Source: Fibrivirga algicola
GTDB lineage: Bacteria > Bacteroidota > Bacteroidia > Cytophagales > Spirosomataceae
NCBI RefSeq assembly: GCF_011742925.1
Contig: NZ_WAEL01000007.1
Span: 62,001-126,000, forward strand
Reading direction: 5' to 3'
Length of the DNA: 64,000 nt
In this document: positions 16,511 to 24,313 of the stretch, piece by piece
Position numbering within the stretch: the first letter of the stretch is position 1
How the letters are laid out: every line of letters starts with the position of its first letter
Position numbers and translations under genes: made by a program
Notes under the pieces: model-generated
Databases searched by the model: none
Seen by the model: the letters and a program-made list of their open reading frames with translations, nothing else
What the model was told of the DNA's origin: nothing

Positions 16511-18223
16511 TTATTCTTCCTTTTGTCTGCTTCGGGTAAGCTGATCCCGATTCTTTTCGAAAATTTCTTTCCGCAGTTCTTCTTCTATGTAACTTTTATT
16601 CAGCTCATCCTGCACCGATTCGAACTCCTCTTTCAGACTGGCAATTTTTGACTCAAGGACGAGCCGTTTGCGCTCAATTTCCCGGTCTTTGCGCGTCAGC
16701 GCGTGATCGCGCAGGGCTACGCCCGTAACTTGTTGTAACTCCTGGGCTTCGCGGGCAGACCCGGTCAGTACACCTTCAGGACCCAGATACACGTCGACAA
16801 GATCGACGCCACGGTCGGTAATGACAAATTCACGTACCTGATTGGAATGCCGCATCCCGCGCGATTTCATCAGGTATAGCCCCCGGTTACGTTCGCCGTT
16901 CGACTCAATATCCCTGACCAGCAGCCAGGCATCAACCAACGACGCAACGCCTTCGTCGGCTTGCTCCTGTACGACCGTATTGCGAGTTAGCGCGGTAAAC
17001 AAAACGGTAATCTGTTGGGTCTGTAAAAAATCGATGAGGCGAATCAACATCGATTTTACTTCGCTCATCGAGCCCACCGTGATCAGGTTGGTGATCGGGT
17101 CAAGCACAACTACCTCCGGTTGTATTTTCCGGATCAACTTATGAATGGCGATGAGGTGCATCTCCAGGCCGTTCAGGGTTGGCCGCGACGCGTTGAAGGT
17201 GAGCAACCCGTTGTCGATGTGCGCTTGTAGATCAAGGCCAATCGACTTCATGTTGCGGACAATCTGCTGGGGCGACTCTTCGAAAGCCAGGTATAAGCAA
17301 CGCTTTTTCTGCACGCAGGCACTGTTGACAAAGCAAGCAGCAATGCTGGTTTTCCCGGTTCCGGCTGTTCCCGAGACCAAAATGCTGCTGCCCCGGTAAT
17401 AGCCTTTACTATCGAGCATCTTGTCGAGCGCCGGAATGCCCGATGAAATGCGTTCCGACGATACATTATGGTCGAGTGTGAGCGAGGTAACAGGCAGCAC
17501 AGATATCCCTTCGGCGTCGATCAGGAACGGATATTCGTTAGTGCCGTGTACTGATCCCCGGTATTTGACAATACGGAGCAGGCGGGTCGAAATCTGGTTA
17601 TCGACCCGATGGTCGAGCAGAATAACACAGTCGGAAACGTATTCTTCCAATCCCTGCCGAGTCAGTGAGCCGTCGCCGCGTTCACCGGTAATGATTGTGG
17701 TTACCTTTTTCTCTTTGAGCCATTCAAACAGCCGCCGAAGCTCTGCCCGTAGAATCGCCTGATTATTTAGCCCCGAGAACAGGTTTTCGATGGTATCCAG
17801 CACCACGCGCTTGGCCCCAATGCTATCAATGGCGTAGCCCAGGCGGATAAACAGGCCATCGAGATCATACTCGCCGGTTTCTTCTATTTCGCTCCGTTCA
17901 ATGCGAACGTGGTCGAGCTTAACCAGTTTATCTTTTTGAAGTTGGTGGAGATCAAAGCCTAAGGAGGCTACGTTCAATGCCAGTTCTTCCGTTTTTTCCT
18001 CAAAAGCGACAAAAACGCCAGGTTCACCATACTGAAGTGCCCCCCTAACAATAAACTCCATAGAGAAGAGGGTCTTTCCACAACCGGCACTACCACAAAT
18101 GAGCGTAGGCCGGCCTTTGGGAAGGCCGCCAGAAGTAATTTCGTCGAGTCCGGTAATGCCGGTTGGCGTTTTAGGAAGTGCGTTTGGCGGGAGAGGTTGC
18201 TCCCAGGGGAGATTCAAATTCAT
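16511..18223 (-). CDS. kaiC: KaiC-family double RecA ATPase/kinase
   Basis: 570 residues with two RecA-like domains. CI has Walker A GSAGCGKT (44-51) and catalytic Glu75-Glu76 (VAFEEKTE). CII has Walker A GTAGTGKT (285-292) and Glu315-Glu316 (LAFEESPQQ). The CII end (RGMRHSNQVREFVITDRG and VDVYLGPEGVLTGSA) is typical of the non-cyanobacterial KaiC groups. At the position of the S431/T432 autophosphorylation dyad of S. elongatus KaiC the sequence reads GVASLVDAW, so by eye the pair is Ala427-Ser428, leaving only one phosphorylatable residue. A charged coiled-coil extension (about 505-570) follows, absent from classic KaiC, and may mediate binding to the kinase. It is the first gene of the kaiC-kaiB-kaiB2-kinase operon. 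Confidence 0.93.
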   Translation of the reverse strand: MNLNLPWEQPLPPNALPKTPTGITGLDEITSGGLPKGRPTLICGSAGCGKTLFSMEFIVRGALQYGEPGVFVAFEEKTEELALNVASLGFDLHQLQKDKLVKLDHVRIERSEIEETGEYDLDGLFIRLGYAIDSIGAKRVVLDTIENLFSGLNNQAILRAELRRLFEWLKEKKVTTIITGERGDGSLTRQGLEEYVSDCVILLDHRVDNQISTRLLRIVKYRGSVHGTNEYPFLIDAEGISVLPVTSLTLDHNVSSERISSGIPALDKMLDSKGYYRGSSILVSGTAGTGKTSIAACFVNSACVQKKRCLYLAFEESPQQIVRNMKSIGLDLQAHIDNGLLTFNASRPTLNGLEMHLIAIHKLIRKIQPEVVVLDPITNLITVGSMSEVKSMLIRLIDFLQTQQITVLFTALTRNTVVQEQADEGVASLVDAWLLVRDIESNGERNRGLYLMKSRGMRHSNQVREFVITDRGVDLVDVYLGPEGVLTGSAREAQELQQVTGVALRDHALTRKDREIERKRLVLESKIASLKEEFESVQDELNKSYIEEELRKEIFEKNRDQLTRSRQKEE

Positions 18224-18431
18224 TCAACGTTGATCTATGATACCCTAACCTGGTACCGATTAAGGTTGTTAAAAATAGAAAAATACTTCGGTTGTTTGCA
18301 GATAAGCCCAAGTATCTTATTGAAGTAAAGAGGTAATATATTGATAGGTAATTGATTAGAGATAAAAATTAGTAAAGTGAGCCGATCGTTGCAGTAAGCG
18401 GGAGATGGGCATTAACGTACCTGCGACTGTC

Positions 18432-18468
18432 AAAAAAAAGCAGCCACTCCAGGTTGAAGTGGCTGCTT
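18432..18468 (-). terminator. Rho-independent terminator after ytxJ
   Basis: On the minus strand AAGCAGCCACT (18468-18458) pairs perfectly over 11 bp with AGTGGCTGCTT (18448-18438), followed by a run of T residues. It lies 26 bp beyond the ytxJ stop codon and isolates it from the kaiC operon downstream on the same strand. The surrounding gap 18224-18494 holds the kaiC promoter region and one copy of the ACGTACCTG motif (18415). Confidence 0.9.
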
Positions 18469-18494
18469 AAAGGCTGCTGTAAGGCTAAAATTGA

Positions 18495-18824
18495 TTACAC
18501 TGCCTGGGTCAGAGCCTGAAATGAAATACTCATATGCGATGCATCATACACACACTTTCCATCCTGGATCAGTAATACCTGAGGCGACTGGTGCGTGACA
18601 GCGAACGTGTCGGCAACCTGACCAGACAAGGGCCGGTTAGCCAGCAAATCAAGGTAATACGGCTTAATGCCCGACGCCTCAGACCAGTTGCGCTCCATCC
18701 GGCTGAGTGCCATCGAACTGATCGAGCAGGTAGTGCTGTGTTTGAAAATCAGCACAGGCTGAGTAGCCGATTCGGCCTTTATTTCGTCGAGTTGAGCGGC
18801 GTTGGTCAGTTTGTTCCAGTTCAT
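18495..18824 (-). CDS. ytxJ: Bacillithiol system redox-active protein YtxJ
   Basis: The start at 18824 (MNWNKLTNAAQLDEI) matches the family start; an in-frame ATG at 18893 would add 23 unrelated residues. The resulting 109 residues have a thioredoxin-like monothiol pattern with VLIFKHSTTCSISSMAL, YYLDLLANRPLSGQVADTF and HQSPQVLLIQDGKCVYDASH. The single Cys in TTCSIS is the probable redox residue. YtxJ proteins are proposed monothiol bacilliredoxins that remove bacillithiol from proteins. It is transcribed divergently from bstA, another bacillithiol gene, so the 123-bp gap between them probably serves as a shared promoter region for a thiol-stress module. Confidence 0.9.
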   Translation of the reverse strand: MNWNKLTNAAQLDEIKAESATQPVLIFKHSTTCSISSMALSRMERNWSEASGIKPYYLDLLANRPLSGQVADTFAVTHQSPQVLLIQDGKCVYDASHMSISFQALTQAV

Positions 18825-18947
18825 TCTAATCGGTTGTTGGCGGGCGATTCCGTAGTGGTCTGTAACCCGGTTTTGTTTGTTGTCTACCGTCAAAAAAGGT
18901 TTTCGTGGTCGAAAAGTTCAGGCTAGATTTGTCAAAACCCACTCCAC

Positions 18948-19490
18948 ATGTCAAATCCTGACGACCTCCGCTACCCGATTGGGCCTATGCCCGTCCCCCA
19001 GACCTATACGCCCGAACAGCAGCGGGCTAACCTTGCCGCAATTGCCGCATACCCGCAAAAACTAGCCGAATTGGTACAAACCTGGCCTGACGTGCGGCTC
19101 GACACGCCCTACCGTCCCGACGGCTGGACGGTCAGGCAGGTAGTGCATCACGTAGCCGATAGCCACATGAATGCGTATATACGTACCCGGTTGGCCCTAA
19201 CCGAAACAAACCCGCGCATCAGCCCTTACGAAGAGCAGGAGTGGGCCATGTTCGCCGACTCAGCTCTGCCCATTGCCCCGTCGCTGTCCCTGCTCACCAG
19301 CCTGCATCTGCGCTGGGTCTATTGCCTGATCCGGCTAACCCCCGGTCAATTCGAGCGAACGTACCTGCACCCGGGTAACCAGCAAACCTACAGTGTTGCC
19401 GACGTGCTGGCCCTGTATGCCTGGCATGGCGAACACCACTATCAGCACATCGCCCGACTGGCCCAACGGAACGGATGGGTTGATGTTTGA
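18948..19490 (+). CDS. bstA: Bacillithiol transferase, YfiT/BstA type (DinB fold)
   Basis: 180 residues. It opens DLRYPIGPMPVPQTYTPEQQ, the conserved start of the YfiT/BstA group. Three His ligands expected for a divalent metal are seen in VVHHVADSHMNAYIR and AWHGEHHYQHIARL. TVRQVVHHVADSHMNAYIRT and ALTETNPRISPYEEQEWA are near-diagnostic. It conjugates bacillithiol to electrophiles or leaving groups for detoxification. Its stop codon lies inside the left arm of a 29-bp inverted repeat. It is divergent from ytxJ. Confidence 0.9.
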   Translation: MSNPDDLRYPIGPMPVPQTYTPEQQRANLAAIAAYPQKLAELVQTWPDVRLDTPYRPDGWTVRQVVHHVADSHMNAYIRTRLALTETNPRISPYEEQEWAMFADSALPIAPSLSLLTSLHLRWVYCLIRLTPGQFERTYLHPGNQQTYSVADVLALYAWHGEHHYQHIARLAQRNGWVDV

Positions 19491-19569
19491 TGTTTGTCGT
19501 TTGAGGTTGCGCTGCTCATTATCCATTTCATTGGTTAGCGGCGCAACCTCAAACGACAACCATCAAACA
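19484..19569. terminator. 29-bp-arm hairpin after bstA
   Basis: The arms 19484-19512 and 19541-19569 are complementary over 29 bp with one mismatch (inner arm GTCGTTTGAGGTTGCGC), around a 28-base loop. The left arm contains the bstA stop codon. There is no T-tract. It lies between bstA and the small FeoB-associated gene on the same strand, so termination, partial read-through control or mRNA stabilisation are all possible. Confidence 0.6.
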
Positions 19570-19589
19570 GAAAACGACAACCTGTTCTC

Positions 19590-19760
19590 ATGCAAACGAT
19601 CCTGGTCTTCGTGTTATTCGCTTTGGCGCTTGGTTATCTGGGCTGGCGGGTATACAAACGGTTTTCGGTTAAAGAGGCGGGCTGCGGCAAAGGTTGTGGC
19701 TGCGCGTCTGACAATCAGGTAGCTACGCAACGCAACATTCGGTTGCCAAGTGTACGCTAA
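19590..19760 (+). CDS. FeoB-associated Cys-rich membrane protein
   Basis: A 56-residue protein. Residues 3-19 (TILVFVLFALALGYLGW) form one membrane helix, then a basic stretch and a cysteine cluster GCGKGCGCAS, then a short tail. This matches the FeoB-associated Cys-rich membrane protein family, which usually accompanies ferrous iron transporters; no feoA/feoB gene lies in this window. The cysteines may bind iron or zinc at the inner face of the membrane. It follows bstA after a long hairpin and precedes the DUF4403 lipoprotein by 42 bp. Confidence 0.75.
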   Translation: MQTILVFVLFALALGYLGWRVYKRFSVKEAGCGKGCGCASDNQVATQRNIRLPSVR

Positions 19761-19802
19761 CATAAACAAACCTTCGGGGGCGTCTGCTCGTTTGTTGCCC
19801 AT

Positions 19803-21194
19803 ATGATCCCCCCACGTTATACATACATACTAGTCACCTTACTCGCGCTGTGCTGGGCTACAGCCTGCCAAAAAGTAAAGCCGAAAGCCCCAACGGCCGA
19901 AGGATTTGACCCGCCCATACCGGAAGCGTTTTCGTTTCTAGCCGGACCAATTACTTTTCAGATTAAGAGCCTCGAAGACAAGATCAACGCCTCGATCAAG
20001 ACGGAGATCGTTAGCCCCGAAACGATGAAGGGGCAAAAAGGGGCCAGCTTCAATATGCGCGTACGGCGCACCGGGCGGATCAGAATCCGCTATGTCAATC
20101 ACAAAGTGACCTTCTCGGCTCCGCTGGAGATCTGGCTCGATAATCCAATTCGATTACGGAAGAAAAACCACGCTAAAGAAGCATTGTGTGCACTGTTAGT
20201 TGATTTTCAAAGTCCTCTTCAGGTCGCTTCCGACTGGCGGCTCACTACCCGGGTCAGCCTGGTAAAACACACCTGGATAAAGCCGCCGAAAGTGCGGGTG
20301 CTGGGCATCAACATTCCGTTTGCTAACCTGGCCGAGAGCGTCATTCAGAAACGGCGGCCTGAAATTGAGAAAGCCATCGATGAGGCTGTTTATGAAGGGC
20401 TACGCCTCGATAAGCAGGTTAAACCGGTTTGGCTTGACCTGCAAAAACCGCTAGTACTGGCCAAAAAGCCTGACTCCCTCTGGCTGGTACCCACGCCATT
20501 CAGCGTGGCGGTTGGTGAAGTGACGGGCGACGAGAAAACGCTGACTGTACCAATTCGGGTGGCTTTCTACACGAAGACCGTGATTGGTCCACGCCCTAAA
20601 ATAGCTCTGAACCGCACCCTGCCCACCATTAGGCGCGACAAGCACATCAAGCAAGTCACCGATCTGCGCGTGATGAATTTCATCTCTTACGATGACATTA
20701 ACCGGATTCTGGCCAAGCAACTCAAAGGCCGTAAGCTGGAGTTGGCCGGTGGCCTGCTGACCATTAATAAAACGACCGTTTACGGTGGGCAACACGCCGT
20801 AATCATCCGGGCCGATGTAGGCGGGGCTGTTAAAGGCACTTTGTTCTTCCGGGGCCAGCCCGCCTACGACACGCTGACGCACACGCTGCTGGTAAAGAAC
20901 ATCGACTTTGACGTGGAAACAGAAGAACGCCTGTTATCTACCGCCGACTGGCTGCTGCACGACCGGCTCAATGATACCCTGGCCAAAGCCCTGAAGTTCC
21001 CCATCAGGCAGCAAATTGATAAGCTACCTACCCTGATTGATACGGCCTTTGAAAAAGCGAAAGCAGGTAAAAAGAACGACCTGGACATTCTCACGTTTCA
21101 GTTTGTCCCCCAGATCATCGCCATTCGACCCGATGGCATTCAGGCGCTTTTGAAGGTAGAGACTACGGTGGCGTTTAAGGTCAAGAAACTGTAA
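19803..21194 (+). CDS. DUF4403 family lipoprotein
   Basis: 463 residues with a lipoprotein signal (lipobox near WATAC, Cys22). The body matches DUF4403: ITFQIKSLEDKINASIKTEI, GRIRIRYVNHKVTFSAPLEIW, LADWLL-type helices and repeated beta strands, suggesting elongated BPI/TULIP-like lipid-binding modules. TULIP-type proteins carry lipids across the periplasm, but a specific role for DUF4403 is not established. The 3' end overlaps the convergent AlkA-like gene by 14 bp. Confidence 0.75.
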   Translation: MIPPRYTYILVTLLALCWATACQKVKPKAPTAEGFDPPIPEAFSFLAGPITFQIKSLEDKINASIKTEIVSPETMKGQKGASFNMRVRRTGRIRIRYVNHKVTFSAPLEIWLDNPIRLRKKNHAKEALCALLVDFQSPLQVASDWRLTTRVSLVKHTWIKPPKVRVLGINIPFANLAESVIQKRRPEIEKAIDEAVYEGLRLDKQVKPVWLDLQKPLVLAKKPDSLWLVPTPFSVAVGEVTGDEKTLTVPIRVAFYTKTVIGPRPKIALNRTLPTIRRDKHIKQVTDLRVMNFISYDDINRILAKQLKGRKLELAGGLLTINKTTVYGGQHAVIIRADVGGAVKGTLFFRGQPAYDTLTHTLLVKNIDFDVETEERLLSTADWLLHDRLNDTLAKALKFPIRQQIDKLPTLIDTAFEKAKAGKKNDLDILTFQFVPQIIAIRPDGIQALLKVETTVAFKVKKL

Positions 21195-21828
21195 CGACGG
21201 GTTTCCAGCGCCATAAGTACCGGCAGGCGAGCGTGCGGTAGGGTTGCCAGGGCACGGCAATTTCCTGAAGGCGGCGATAGAGCGGTTTCCCCGTTTCGGT
21301 CAGGCCATAGGCGCGAATCATTTTCTGACGAATTACCAGGTCGTCGACGGGAAATACGTCGGGTCGGTCCAAGACAAACATCAGCAGCATTTCAACTGTC
21401 CACCGGCCAACGCCTTTGATGGGCAGCAGGTATTGTACCACGGCCTCGTCGGTCATGTTGGCTACGTGTGCAACGGTAAGCGGGTTGGCAAGGGCAAATT
21501 CGGCTACACTTTGCAGGTATTTTATCTTCTGAAAAGACAATCCGGCAGCGCGTAGCTCATCGGTCGTTTTCAGCAGCAGCTGAGCAGGCGAGGGGTAGCC
21601 TTCCGCATCGGCCGTCTCGCTGAAAAGCATCCTGAATCGTCGAAAAATGGCATCCGCTGCCTTAACTGAAATCTGCTGCGACACAATACTTTCCAGCAAA
21701 GCCAGGTAGAGCCGGTCGGCCTCAGGTACGTCGGCAAAGCTGACGGCGGGTTTGATGATAGGCGTTTCGGCAATGATCTGCGCCAGAACAGGGTCTGTCT
21801 GCAGATGAGCAAGGGCGTTGGTAGTCAT
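21181..21828 (-). CDS. DNA-3-methyladenine glycosylase II-like HhH-GPD protein
   Basis: 215 residues, the compact form of the AlkA/HhH-GPD superfamily. The N-terminal helices contain ESIVSQQISVKAADAIFRRF, a typical AlkA segment. The helix-hairpin-helix is LLPIKGVGRWTVEMLL and the catalytic Asp is in the downstream FPVDDLVIRQ. It excises alkylated bases in base-excision repair in the cytoplasm. No Ada or Ogt gene is next to it. Its 3' end overlaps the convergent DUF4403 gene by 14 bp, so full transcription of either gene runs through the end of the other. Confidence 0.9.
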   Translation of the reverse strand: MTTNALAHLQTDPVLAQIIAETPIIKPAVSFADVPEADRLYLALLESIVSQQISVKAADAIFRRFRMLFSETADAEGYPSPAQLLLKTTDELRAAGLSFQKIKYLQSVAEFALANPLTVAHVANMTDEAVVQYLLPIKGVGRWTVEMLLMFVLDRPDVFPVDDLVIRQKMIRAYGLTETGKPLYRRLQEIAVPWQPYRTLACRYLWRWKPVVTVS

Positions 21829-21837
21829 GCGGCTAAT

Positions 21838-23028
21838 CTACCGCTTTTTGTACCGTCGGTGCAACGTACCCAGCACGGCACGACCCATATCGCTGGTCAG
21901 GCTATTCAGTAGATCACGGCGCGATGGTGGTGTGCCCGTGGCTGTTAGCAGTGTGCGGCCGTTGAGGGCGCGGTCGTCGCCTTTGAACGTTTCCCACTGA
22001 ACGGTCCAGTTTGCGCTGGTCTGGTCGGTGTCAGTCCACACCAGTTGGCCCGTTTGCAGGTTAACTGACCGGCTGTCTACGGCCATATTAGCGTCGATGG
22101 AATACGTGTAGCGGGTCACTTTTCCCTTTACTTTCTCCAGCACATCCACCACCGTCGAATCGTTGATCCGCTTTGTCCCTACTTTATACAGCTTGTCGCT
22201 TTCAACTTCCTGGGTTGTCGAGATCGTCTGCTCGTAGTAAGGAACATACCGGCTTACCGCCAACTGCACGACCTCATCGATCGGGAAACCGTCGTATAAC
22301 CGAAGCCGTCCATCGATCCCGGTTTCGACCTGATTTGGATTGAAGAGGTGGACGTAGGTCGATGGCTTATTCGACCCCTGGAGGTTGCTGAACAATAGGT
22401 TTCCTAATTCGGCCGTCTCCGATGGGTCAAGCTGCGGAGTGAGTTTTGGCGGCTCCACGGCTACCCGTAACAGGGCGTAGGGCAACGTTTCCAGCGACCG
22501 CTGAGCCGCATCGCGGTAATTGGGCACCCAGGATAGTGCTTTCTGGTACTGCTCGTAGGCATCGCGGGCAGCCATCCGGTTAGTCTGGTAATGCGCATAA
22601 GCGTCGTCGGCCAGTGCATAACGTTCATCGGCGGCCAACTGGCGGGTTTCGGCCAATTGCCGGGCGTAATCGGCGGGGTACGTTGCCAGCCAGGTAGCTG
22701 TGGGTGCAGCTTTACGGGCATCGGCGGTCATGGTCTGCAACGTGTTGTACTTGTCGAAAACAGTTTCCCACCGAAACGGAGCAGCCGACTGCACCGTCAG
22801 CTTCTGAATGGCCGACTGATGGGCCTGGTAACCCTCGACGAAGGCCCGCTGAATAACCTCCGTTGCCAGTTCGTGACCGCGTCGGCTCAGTCCCGGTTTC
22901 TGATTGAGCCGACGACTGGCTTTTTGAACGGCTTCGGCATAATCGCCGCGCCGGTAGGCCGTTTTACCACTGCTGCACGCCTGGAGCAGGGTAACAGTAA
23001 GGAGGAGCGGAAGCAGGTAGCGTTTCAT
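21838..23028 (-). CDS. Lipoprotein of unknown function, helical repeat N-terminal half
   Basis: The start at 23028 gives a lipoprotein signal (MKRYLLPLLL...LLQAC, Cys18) and 396 residues; the frame stays open a further 213 bp upstream without any signal-like sequence. The N-terminal half has TPR-like amphipathic helices (AYRRGDYAEAVQKASRRLNQ, ALADDAYAHYQTNRMAARDA, YEQYQKALSWVPNYRDA). The C-terminal half is beta-rich (KVKGKVTRYTYSIDANMAVD, NLQTGQLVWTDTDQTSANW). I do not recognise a named family. It may be cotranscribed with the AlkA-like gene, only 9 bp downstream. Confidence 0.7.
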   Translation of the reverse strand: MKRYLLPLLLTVTLLQACSSGKTAYRRGDYAEAVQKASRRLNQKPGLSRRGHELATEVIQRAFVEGYQAHQSAIQKLTVQSAAPFRWETVFDKYNTLQTMTADARKAAPTATWLATYPADYARQLAETRQLAADERYALADDAYAHYQTNRMAARDAYEQYQKALSWVPNYRDAAQRSLETLPYALLRVAVEPPKLTPQLDPSETAELGNLLFSNLQGSNKPSTYVHLFNPNQVETGIDGRLRLYDGFPIDEVVQLAVSRYVPYYEQTISTTQEVESDKLYKVGTKRINDSTVVDVLEKVKGKVTRYTYSIDANMAVDSRSVNLQTGQLVWTDTDQTSANWTVQWETFKGDDRALNGRTLLTATGTPPSRRDLLNSLTSDMGRAVLGTLHRRYKKR

Positions 23029-23120
23029 AACATGGTAGTTTTGGCATCGACCAGGGTTGAGTGTTGGTAAAGACAGAAATTGACAGCTACATTGAACGGC
23101 TTGGTTGCGTTTTGACGTAA

Positions 23121-24245
23121 TTGACCGAAGAAGGTTTAAGCAGAAAACTAGTGGCACGACATCGTTATAAAGTATCGAAAAAACCGGTGGGTACGTCGCC
23201 GGGCACGCTGACCTACGTGGGGCGGGAAATTGCGCATGCAACCAAGGTCAGGCGGATCGAATACAATGCAGACGAGTTTAAGATCGACGAGTCGGGCAAG
23301 CTGAGTGCCTGTCAGTTACCAACTGGCCAGAATCCGCATGTGCTTTGGCTCGACGTAGACGGGATTCATGAAGCGGCGGTGGTAGGGGCAATGGGCACGC
23401 AGTTTCGACTTCACCCCCTGTTACTGGAGGACGTGATGAACACGGAGCAGAAACCTAAAATTGACCTTTATGAAGGCAGCAAGGTGAGTTCGGAAGTCGT
23501 GTTTGTTACCCTGAAAATGCTGCACCATAATAACCGTACCCAGGAAATAGACGCCGAACACGTGTGCATGGTGCTGGGTGCCAATTTTCTAATTACGTTT
23601 CAGGAAGAGCGCAAGGCCGATATTTTTGAGCCGGTGATCGACCGCATTAAGGCATCAGCGGGAAAGACCCGTCGCAATGGGGCCGATTACCTGCTTTATG
23701 CCACGATGGACCTGATTATTGATCACTATTTTGTGGTGATGGAAGGCATGGCCGAAAAGCTGGATGACGTCGAAGACCGCATTATCCGCGACGTAGCCGG
23801 GCGCGATACACTGGCGCGCCTGTACGCCCTGAAACGGGAAATGAACCTGATGCGCCGCTACGTACAGCCCCTGCGCGATGTGCTGGGCGTGCTGATGCGG
23901 GAAGAATCACCGCTGATTCAGTCGACTACTATGCCGTTTCTGCGCGACCTGGCCGACCACATCAACCAGGTTGTAGAAACGCTAGACGCCTACCGGGAAC
24001 TCATCCCCGGCCTGCTCGATGTGTACCTGTCGACCAACAGCAACCGGATGAACTCGGTGATGAAAACGCTGACCATCTTTTCGGCCATTTTCATGCCCCT
24101 AACATTCATTGTGGGGGTATACGGCATGAATTTCGACAATATGCCCGAGTTGCACACCCGTTACGGGTATTTCTGGACGCTCGGGGCAATGCTGTTATTG
24201 GGAAGCGGCATGGTGATTTACTTTAAGCGGCGCGGCTGGATGTAG
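23121..24245 (+). CDS. corA: CorA-family magnesium/cobalt transporter
   Basis: About 374 residues. The C-terminus has the two membrane helices of CorA with the signature GVYGMNFDNMPEL between them and a final basic cluster (FKRRGWM). The cytoplasmic funnel shows LWLDVDGIHEAAVVGAMG and LHPLLLEDVMNTEQKPKID, characteristic of the family. No ATG fits the N-terminus: the frame opens with TTG at 23121, and a GTG at 23151 is the other choice. It is divergent from the lipoprotein gene and 68 bp upstream of murF-alr. Confidence 0.93.
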   Translation: MTEEGLSRKLVARHRYKVSKKPVGTSPGTLTYVGREIAHATKVRRIEYNADEFKIDESGKLSACQLPTGQNPHVLWLDVDGIHEAAVVGAMGTQFRLHPLLLEDVMNTEQKPKIDLYEGSKVSSEVVFVTLKMLHHNNRTQEIDAEHVCMVLGANFLITFQEERKADIFEPVIDRIKASAGKTRRNGADYLLYATMDLIIDHYFVVMEGMAEKLDDVEDRIIRDVAGRDTLARLYALKREMNLMRRYVQPLRDVLGVLMREESPLIQSTTMPFLRDLADHINQVVETLDAYRELIPGLLDVYLSTNSNRMNSVMKTLTIFSAIFMPLTFIVGVYGMNFDNMPELHTRYGYFWTLGAMLLLGSGMVIYFKRRGWM

Positions 24246-24313
24246 CGTGGCCAACTAAAGAAAGTGGCTTAACTACTGATTAATGGCTCGGGAAGGCCTT
24301 ATTTTGAGGTACG

